Positions 1 to 4,079 of a stretch of DNA of 5,409 bases are shown here, piece by piece (position 1 is the stretch's first letter; each line of letters starts with the position of its first letter). The position numbers and the translations under genes were made by a program. The stretch spans positions 1 through 5,409 of the forward strand of contig CAJUEI010000232.1 of the NCBI GenBank assembly GCA_910585255.1. Direction: 5' to 3'. The notes below the pieces were generated by a model. The model was given only the letters and a program-made list of their open reading frames with translations. It did no database searches and was not told the origin of the DNA. This stretch comes from an uncultured Lachnospiraceae bacterium. Its GTDB lineage: Bacteria; Bacillota; Clostridia; Lachnospirales; Lachnospiraceae.

Positions 1-24
1 TCTGGCGTCCTCCCCAATACTCTT

Positions 25-53
25 TCTATACCAACCTTTCCAAGCAAATTCAA
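25..53 (-). promoter_or_regulatory. Possible divergent promoter for a gene off the left edge
   Basis: On the minus strand, TTGAAT (53-48) and TATAGA (30-25) are separated by 17 nt. A GGAGG Shine-Dalgarno-like sequence follows at 13-9, and the window ends 8 nt later, where a start codon would be expected. This arrangement suggests a divergently transcribed gene beginning just outside the window. Both boxes match the consensus at only 4 of 6 positions, and such matches arise by chance in A/T-rich DNA, so this is weak. No coding region is supportable in 1-89. Confidence 0.25.
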
Positions 54-89
54 AAACAAATTAGCACTATTTTCCAGTCAAAATCCCTG

Positions 90-118
90 TTGACGGCAAC
101 GAAAAAACCGTTTATACT
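90..118 (+). promoter_or_regulatory. Upstream sigma-A-like promoter of recA
   Basis: TTGACG (90-95) and TATACT (113-118) are separated by exactly 17 nt, matching the vegetative consensus at 5 of 6 positions in each box. Transcription would begin near 125. It lies 85 nt upstream of a second, better promoter and carries no LexA box of its own, so it could give a basal transcript. An elongating polymerase from here would still meet LexA at 216-229. A short separate transcript is also possible. Confidence 0.5.
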
Positions 119-174
119 TATACTATCCAATTATCAAAAGAAAAAGCAATATATCTAAAAGAGCAAAAATCTAG

Positions 175-203
175 TTGACATTTTCCCTAATTTATATTAT
201 GAT
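175..203 (+). promoter_or_regulatory. Main recA promoter
   Basis: A perfect TTGACA (175-180) and TATGAT (198-203) are separated by 17 nt, which is a near-consensus vegetative promoter. The predicted start is around 210, giving a leader of about 100 nt. The LexA box lies at roughly +6 to +19, so bound LexA would block initiation or promoter escape. Confidence 0.8.
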
Positions 204-215
204 AGAAACAGAAAT

Positions 216-229
216 CGAACATACATTCG
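216..229 (+). promoter_or_regulatory. LexA (SOS) operator of recA
   Basis: CGAACATACATTCG matches the Gram-positive LexA consensus CGAAC-RNRY-GTTCG at 13 of 14 positions; the only mismatch is A for G at position 10. It is a near-palindrome placed just downstream of the predicted start site of the 175-203 promoter. This is the usual arrangement for SOS control of recA in Firmicutes: LexA represses until RecA filaments on single-stranded DNA trigger its self-cleavage. Confidence 0.85.
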
Positions 230-270
230 AACCATTGTAAAAAAACCTACCAAACCATTATAAAACAGAA

Positions 271-302
271 AGGAGTATGCTACGAGCAGTTTTTCCGTAG
301 CA
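271..302 (+). promoter_or_regulatory. recA ribosome binding site with bridging hairpin
   Basis: The only good Shine-Dalgarno sequence upstream of recA is AGGAG at 271-275, 35 nt before the ATG at 311, which is too far for normal initiation. Between them, TGCTACG (278-284) pairs perfectly with CGTAGCA (296-302) around an 11-nt loop. Folding this 7-bp hairpin removes 25 nt and leaves an effective spacing of 10 nt (TA, then A-rich 303-310). Two nucleotides separate the Shine-Dalgarno sequence from the stem. Bridging hairpins of this sort are known from phage T4 gene 38. Use in translation here is inference. Confidence 0.55.
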
Positions 303-310
303 AAAAAAAT

Positions 311-1372
311 ATGGCAGCAAATACAGGAAATGATGACAAATTAAAAGCATTAGATGCAGCATTGACACAGATAGAGAGACAGTTTGGAAAAGGATCGGTT
401 ATGAAACTTGGTGACTCCAAAGCAAATATGAATATTGAAACCGTTCCTACTGGTTCATTAAGTTTAGATATTGCCTTAGGACTCGGCGGAGTGCCAAAGG
501 GACGTGTAGTAGAGATCTACGGACCAGAATCCAGCGGAAAAACCACGGTAGCATTACATATGATTGCAGAGGTACAAAAGAGAGGCGGTATTGCCGGATT
601 TATTGATGCAGAACATGCATTAGATCCAGTCTATGCAAAAAACATTGGCGTAGATATTGATAACCTTTATATTTCCCAGCCAGACTGCGGAGAACAAGCT
701 TTGGAAATTACAGAAATGCTGGTACGCTCCGGTGCAGTAGATATTATTATTGTAGACTCCGTGGCAGCATTGGTTCCAAAAGCTGAAATTGACGGGGATA
801 TGGGAGATTCTCATGTAGGATTACAGGCACGTCTGATGTCACAGGCTCTTCGAAAACTTACTGCTATTATCAGTAAGTCAAACTGTATTGTTATTTTTAT
901 CAACCAGCTTCGTGAAAAAGTCGGAATTATGTTTGGAAATCCAGAGACAACAACCGGCGGACGTGCCTTAAAGTTCTACTCCTCTATTCGTATGGATGTC
1001 AGAAGAATCGAGTCCCTAAAACAAGGCGGTGAAATTGTCGGAAACCGAACCAGAATTAAAGTCGTAAAGAATAAAATCGCTCCTCCGTTTAAAGAAGCAG
1101 AATTCGATATTATGTTTGGAAAAGGGATCTCGAATGAAGGAGATATTCTTGATTTAGCGGCTGATTTAGGAATTATTGTAAAAAGTGGGGCATGGTATGC
1201 CTATAATGACAGTAAAATCGGACAGGGACGGGAAAATGCAAAAGGCTATCTAAGAGATAATCCTGAAATCTGTAAAGAAGTGGAACAAAAGGTACGGGAA
1301 CACTATGGATTAATAGCAGAGGATACAACTGATTCATCAAAAGGAACAACTGAAATAACAGAAGAATCTTAA
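311..1372 (+). CDS. recA: RecA recombinase
   Basis: RecA is the DNA-dependent ATPase that forms filaments on single-stranded DNA, catalyses strand exchange in homologous recombination and stimulates LexA self-cleavage in the SOS response. It acts in the cytoplasm on the nucleoid. The 353-residue product has the Walker A motif GPESSGKT (71-78), the catalytic glutamate in FIDAEHALDP (E101), Walker B IIIVDS (145-150), DNA-binding loop L1 near 160-175, and loop L2 with FGNPETTTGG (208-217). The C-terminal domain ends in a modestly acidic, Thr/Ser/Glu-rich tail. The length is typical of the family and no key residue is missing; there is no intein. The ATG at 311 is chosen because the MAAN...DDKLKALDAAL start aligns with usual RecA N-termini. 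The gene is preceded by two promoters and a LexA box and followed at once by a terminator, so it is probably monocistronic. No recX is seen downstream. Confidence 0.99.
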   Translation: MAANTGNDDKLKALDAALTQIERQFGKGSVMKLGDSKANMNIETVPTGSLSLDIALGLGGVPKGRVVEIYGPESSGKTTVALHMIAEVQKRGGIAGFIDAEHALDPVYAKNIGVDIDNLYISQPDCGEQALEITEMLVRSGAVDIIIVDSVAALVPKAEIDGDMGDSHVGLQARLMSQALRKLTAIISKSNCIVIFINQLREKVGIMFGNPETTTGGRALKFYSSIRMDVRRIESLKQGGEIVGNRTRIKVVKNKIAPPFKEAEFDIMFGKGISNEGDILDLAADLGIIVKSGAWYAYNDSKIGQGRENAKGYLRDNPEICKEVEQKVREHYGLIAEDTTDSSKGTTEITEES

Positions 1373-1379
1373 TGTGAAA

Positions 1380-1421
1380 CGGAGAGGAATTGTGTTCAGA
1401 ACAAATTCCTCTCCGCTTTTT
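1380..1421 (+). terminator. Intrinsic terminator of recA
   Basis: A 12-bp perfect stem (1380-1391 with 1404-1415, beginning CGGAGAGGAATT) is extended by a bulge and four more pairs (1393-1396 with 1400-1403), then by C and T5 (1417-1421). It begins 8 nt after the recA stop. Read on the minus strand, the hairpin is followed only by GTTTCAC, so it would be a weak terminator for the convergent gene that ends at 1428. It may still serve both transcripts. Confidence 0.9.
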
Positions 1422-1427
1422 ATGTAA

Positions 1428-1643
1428 TTAAAGTCCATCTATTACATTATCGATGCAATCCCCTATATCATCTAATGTCTCCTCTATTCCTATTATTCCT
1501 GAAGCAATTCTTTTTCCTCTTCTATAACCTTTGTCTGCTGCTCTTAGTAGTTCTCCGCTGCCTGGTAAAAACATATCTGCTGCTACAAATAGTCCCTGCT
1601 TTATAACACACTTTGCTCCTTCTTCTAGTAAATGCTCTAACAT
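1428..1643 (-). CDS. Small amphipathic protein with PGSG motif, unknown function
   Basis: This is a 71-residue protein I do not recognise. It starts at an ATG with AGGAG 10 nt upstream (1658-1654). The N-terminal part (1-25) is a mildly hydrophobic or amphipathic helix with one Cys (C12). LPGSG (26-30) forms a turn, followed by a basic stretch with KGYRRGKR (38-45). The C-terminal part is acidic (EETLDDIGDCIDNVIDGL). No signal peptide is evident. The LPGSG turn resembles the IPGTG and FPGIG turns of the 185-residue membrane protein encoded 50 nt upstream, so the two may share a fold element or act together. It is the last gene of a three-gene minus-strand run converging on recA. Coding status rests on the Shine-Dalgarno sequence, the operon spacing and the sensible composition; it overlaps no better gene. 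Confidence 0.65.
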   Translation of the reverse strand: MLEHLLEEGAKCVIKQGLFVAADMFLPGSGELLRAADKGYRRGKRIASGIIGIEETLDDIGDCIDNVIDGL

Positions 1644-1693
1644 AATCCTTTTTCTCCTCTCTTATTTTTTTCTATGCTTTTTCTTTTCTGCTT

Positions 1694-2251
1694 TTAACGT
1701 TTATTGTTTTTATAAGCTTTCCTTGCTTCTTCTACGGCATCTTTCATATTTAAGTCATTCGCTACCTGCTTTGCCATCGCCTTTAGTTCTTCTTCTGACA
1801 GATTCTCAATTGGTTTTCCACCCTTTAAAATTTTTCCAACCATTTGAATATAGATAAGCCCAGCTAAATAGACATAGCAGAAACTTGTAATACCAGTAAT
1901 GGTTGCCGCTCCTAATGTACCGATTCCCGGGAAAAAAGAAATTACAGCAGATACGGCAAGAATCGCTGTAACCGATCCGGCTAAATCAGCTACAATAGCA
2001 GATGCCAATGCTTTTAATACTCCGTTTCCAAAATAAATTCCTAAAAGTTTTCCAAGACTAATATACATTTTTAAAATAATTCCTATTGATACAGCCGCTG
2101 CTACTGCACCTCCTGTTCCGGGAATACAACCGGATAAGGCTGCTGCACTAGCTGCCGCAATTCCATGATCAATTACCGTTTTCACAATATCATCTGCCGA
2201 ATTATAATAATCCTTTAAACCATACGCTGCCATTACTAACATTCCCTTCAT
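1694..2251 (-). CDS. Small DUF697/YcjF-like membrane protein
   Basis: This 185-residue protein has an excellent AGGAGG (2265-2260) 8 nt before its ATG, which decides the start over Met4 and Met7. An N-terminal amphipathic region with NSADDIVKTVI (17-27) leads into two Ala/Gly-rich hydrophobic halves. The first has IPGTGG at 43-48 and helices to about 75. The second has helices from about 80 and FPGIG at 107-111, then a hydrophobic stretch to about 142. A charged cytoplasmic-type tail (144-185, rich in E and K) follows. From memory, the order IV-K-x-VI, Ala-rich helix, IPG turn, long helix with KLLGIYFG, then W/F-x-PGIG followed by an Ala/Thr-rich helix resembles small clostridial DUF697 (YcjF-like) proteins. 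That family is membrane-associated and of unclear function, sometimes fused to or near GTPases. No GTPase is in this window. It is the middle gene of the minus-strand run, with gaps of 48 and 50 nt on either side. Confidence 0.8.
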   Translation of the reverse strand: MKGMLVMAAYGLKDYYNSADDIVKTVIDHGIAAASAAALSGCIPGTGGAVAAAVSIGIILKMYISLGKLLGIYFGNGVLKALASAIVADLAGSVTAILAVSAVISFFPGIGTLGAATITGITSFCYVYLAGLIYIQMVGKILKGGKPIENLSEEELKAMAKQVANDLNMKDAVEEARKAYKNNKR

Positions 2252-2299
2252 ATTTTTTTCCTCCTAATCTGTTCTGTTGTTTTCTGGTTTTTAACTGTT

Positions 2300-2437
2300 C
2301 TAATCCTTTTTTCTGCTGGAAATAACCGCTGTAATCCCCATTGCCGCTAAAATCGCTATTGCCGAAGCATCTCCTGCCAACGCCCTTGTAATTAGCTCCG
2401 GTATCCGATGTGCAAATTTTGCAATTAATTTCTCCAT
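2300..2437 (-). CDS. 45-residue hydrophobic single-helix peptide
   Basis: This short gene begins at the ATG at 2437-2435 with a perfect AGGAGG (2450-2445) at 7-nt spacing, the best ribosome binding site in the window. It ends with TAG at 2302-2300. The peptide starts MEKLIAKFAHRIPELITRAL, an amphipathic basic helix. It continues with a hydrophobic, Ala/Ile-rich stretch (about 24-39, containing AIAILAAMGITAVI) and ends in SSRKKD. This suggests a one-pass membrane peptide, or a surface-active helix. It is the first gene of the three-gene run, 48 nt upstream of the 185-residue membrane protein. Possible roles include a small subunit of that membrane protein, a type I toxin-like peptide or a leaderless bacteriocin-like peptide; the sequence alone does not choose between them. 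Confidence 0.75.
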   Translation of the reverse strand: MEKLIAKFAHRIPELITRALAGDASAIAILAAMGITAVISSRKKD

Positions 2438-2503
2438 ACGGAATCCTCCTTTTTTATTTATTGTCTTAGGAATAAGATGTGTTGTTTTCCTCTTGACATT
2501 TAT

Positions 2504-2533
2504 AGAATACTAGATAGCCATTTTTTTTTTGAA
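2504..2533 (-). promoter_or_regulatory. Candidate promoter of the three-gene small-protein operon
   Basis: On the minus strand, TTCAAA (2533-2528) and TATTCT (2509-2504) are separated by 18 nt, with part of an A10 tract in the spacer. The transcript would start near 2497, about 60 nt before the first gene. The match is mediocre, but no better pair is visible between the gene start and the terminator at 2578, so the operon's promoter probably lies in this interval. No LexA-like box is present here. Confidence 0.3.
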
Positions 2534-2577
2534 ATTTCTTTCCGCCCTTTATTCCCTGAAAAATCAAGAAAAATGGC

Positions 2578-2629
2578 AAAAAAACACATTTCATTCAACT
2601 GATTTTGTTGTCTGAAATGTGTTTTTTTT
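2578..2629. terminator. Bidirectional intrinsic terminator
   Basis: A 16-bp perfect stem pairs 2578-2593 with 2613-2628. Its core is CACATTTCA, flanked by A7 on the left and T8 on the right, and a CAAC/GTTG mini-stem (2596-2599 with 2607-2610) lies in the loop. Read leftward, it follows the lipoprotein gene at 2784 and gives a U-tract, so it can end the minus-strand operon and insulate the small-protein operon. Read rightward, it also carries a U-tract, though no plus-strand gene feeds it. Confidence 0.8.
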
Positions 2630-2634
2630 ATAAT
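2605..2634 (+). promoter_or_regulatory. Candidate promoter nested in the terminator
   Basis: A perfect TATAAT (2629-2634) begins at the last T of the terminator T-tract, with TTGTTG (2605-2610) 18 nt upstream. Transcription would begin near 2641, directly before a small hairpin and a large terminator-like hairpin. The -35 box is poor, and a TATAAT next to a T-run can be fortuitous. Confidence 0.35.
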
Positions 2635-2640
2635 GTCAAA

Positions 2641-2760
2641 TCGGATTTTTGTAATCCGCTTCGCTGCTTGCTCCTAACCTCATCAAGGAAGCCCCAACCC
2701 ACCGCTTTCGCCTTAGCGGCTTAGAAGTGGGGGCTTCCTTGATGAGGTTAAATTTTTTTA
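2641..2760 (+). ncRNA. Candidate short structured RNA, about 115 nt
   Basis: This region has no open reading frame but is highly structured. A 6-bp hairpin, CGGATT (2642-2647) with AATCCG (2653-2658), is followed by an unpaired linker and then by the large hairpin at 2675-2750, which ends in T7 (2753-2759). With the TATAAT at 2629-2634 this has the layout of a small RNA: promoter, 5' hairpin, linker, rho-independent terminator. An alternative is that the large hairpin is a mobile-element relic or a 3'-end processing structure for the minus-strand lipoprotein mRNA. No homology to a named RNA family is recognised. Confidence 0.35.
2675..2759 (+). repeat. Long 21-bp-stem palindrome with T-tract
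   Basis: Bases 2675-2695 pair without mismatch with 2730-2750 (core CATCAAGGAAGCCCC). An asymmetric internal loop (2696-2701 opposite 2720-2729) separates this from an inner 5-bp stem, CCGCT (2702-2706) with AGCGG (2715-2719), closing an 8-nt loop. T7 follows on the plus strand, so it can act as a rightward terminator. On the minus strand there is no U-tract. The minus strand reads GGAAGCCCCCACTTCTAAG near the centre, which from memory resembles hairpins at the ends of IS200/IS605-type elements. No transposase gene is present in the window. Confidence 0.7.
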
Positions 2761-2783
2761 TTTTTAAATCCTAAAGGAGTAAA

Positions 2784-4079
2784 TTACTCTTCAAAATTTT
2801 TGCTGTTTGCAATATACCAGCTTGGGGCAAACGAGATATCTTCTCCAATAAAAAGAAACGTTGCTGTCCGATCCTCCTTCCAATCAATTTTTACTTGATA
2901 TTCGGGCATAGAAATATACCAAACCGCCGCTTCTTCTCCTTTCCAGATCTGATCTGCAAATGGTTCGGCTGCGGCAAGATAATCCACTATCTCTTCTTCA
3001 CTGATTTCCTGAATCTGAATATAAACTCCATAATCTGTATCAAAAAGTTCTTCTCCAGACTCTGGATAAGAGATCTCTTCTTTCTCGTTCTGAATAAAAC
3101 TAAGATAACCTGTCTTTCCTGGATCATACCAAGTTGGCATTGGCAAAAAATCCGGTAAATTGACCATAGAATATGCCGATTCTGCTAAAGCCTTACTGTC
3201 TTCTTTTTGTATAATCTGCATCATATTATAGAGTTCTGCATTGAGACCAGAAAGAACATCGGACTGCTTTAAAAGATTTTCCTCATATTCATCTAAACAT
3301 GCATCTGCCGCTGTCTTTAGATCGAGTTCTGTATCTAACCATTCTTCGGCACCCATCGACAGGATTTGATAGGTATCTGATATAGAAGCCCACTCGTCTT
3401 CTGCATGGATATAATCTTTTAGAGAAAACAATAGATAATTGGTCTCAATACATTGGTAACGGCACATACAAAAAACGGCATCTCGTTCTACTGCTATCTC
3501 GTCTTTTAAATTTTCTACTATTTCTTTATAGAAAATATGATATTCCAAATTTTCTAACATTCGGTTGCGAATAAAGGAATGGGCTCCCTCTACTGTATCT
3601 GCAGCAGAGGCAAATGTCAGTGACTGATATCCGGTATCAATGCCCATATTTGCTAAATATAAATATTCCTCTTCGGACAGATCGTCTTCTATCATAGAAA
3701 GTTCCGACAAATAGCGGGCTGATGCAATACAGGCTGCTCTGGCTTTTTTTAAATCTGCCCAGTCTCCGCTTTCTAAATAGTCCTGCACATATCCAAGAGC
3801 CCACAATTCACTTGCATAGGCACGATCTAATACACGGAGATAATCAGCCCAAACCACAAGCAAATGTTCGGCTGCCGATTTAGCTTTGATTTTTAACTCT
3901 TCTGTTATGGTTTCTTTTTCTGCTGTTTCTAATGATTCTGCTATTTCCAGCGGTTCTGTCTTTATCTGGCTGTCTGTCGGATCTTCTGCTGATTTTTGAC
4001 ATCCGCTTAACAAGCTTAACAAAAGTCCTGTTATACATATAAATAAAAGCTTTTGACCAAGCCGCACTTTTTTTCTCAC
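2784..4079 (-). CDS. Lipoprotein, helical, unknown function
   Basis: This 431-residue protein starts with a lipoprotein signal peptide: MRKKVRLGQK, a hydrophobic core, then the lipobox LLSGC with the lipidated Cys at 27. It is therefore predicted to be anchored on the outer face of the membrane. An acidic linker (31-62) leads to a largely helical body (about 63-305) rich in Tyr, Leu, Glu and Ala, with a CMCRYQC cluster (204-210). A C-terminal domain (about 308-425) begins with a LPDFLPMPTWYDP motif, is aromatic-rich, and looks mixed alpha/beta. I do not recognise the family. The start is the GTG at 4079-4077, which overlaps the upstream gene's TGA (GTGA). GGAGG (4094-4090) lies 10 nt upstream, inside the upstream gene. 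This implies translational coupling with the NTPase-like gene and joint function at the membrane. Confidence 0.85.
   Translation of the reverse strand: MRKKVRLGQKLLFICITGLLLSLLSGCQKSAEDPTDSQIKTEPLEIAESLETAEKETITEELKIKAKSAAEHLLVVWADYLRVLDRAYASELWALGYVQDYLESGDWADLKKARAACIASARYLSELSMIEDDLSEEEYLYLANMGIDTGYQSLTFASAADTVEGAHSFIRNRMLENLEYHIFYKEIVENLKDEIAVERDAVFCMCRYQCIETNYLLFSLKDYIHAEDEWASISDTYQILSMGAEEWLDTELDLKTAADACLDEYEENLLKQSDVLSGLNAELYNMMQIIQKEDSKALAESAYSMVNLPDFLPMPTWYDPGKTGYLSFIQNEKEEISYPESGEELFDTDYGVYIQIQEISEEEIVDYLAAAEPFADQIWKGEEAAVWYISMPEYQVKIDWKEDRTATFLFIGEDISFAPSWYIANSKNFEE

Noticed and set aside
3..155. Plus-strand frame open from the left edge to a TAA at 153-155
   Set aside because: It runs through a good promoter (90-118), is Lys/Gln/Ile-rich and resembles no known protein end, so it is chance openness in A/T-rich DNA.
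620..814. Minus-strand open frame of 64 codons inside recA
   Set aside because: It is antisense to highly conserved recA codons, has an unlikely composition and lacks a convincing ribosome binding site.
1644..1693. Possible terminator between the 185- and 71-residue genes
   Set aside because: The stretch is T-rich on the plus strand, and therefore A-rich on the transcribed sense, with no stem of note.
1531..1857. Plus-strand open frame of 108 codons antisense to the small-protein genes
   Set aside because: The Ser/Phe/Leu-rich composition is typical of a shadow frame. The minus-strand genes have strong Shine-Dalgarno sequences and it does not.
2493..2498. Perfect TTGACA on the plus strand upstream of the bidirectional terminator, considered as an antisense-RNA promoter against the small-peptide mRNA (type I toxin-antitoxin)
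   Set aside because: No acceptable -10 box lies 16-18 nt downstream (the candidate is TAGCCA), so a type I antitoxin is not supported.
2895..3158. Plus-strand open frame of 87 codons inside the lipoprotein gene
   Set aside because: It is a shadow of the lipoprotein coding sequence with no supporting ribosome binding site.
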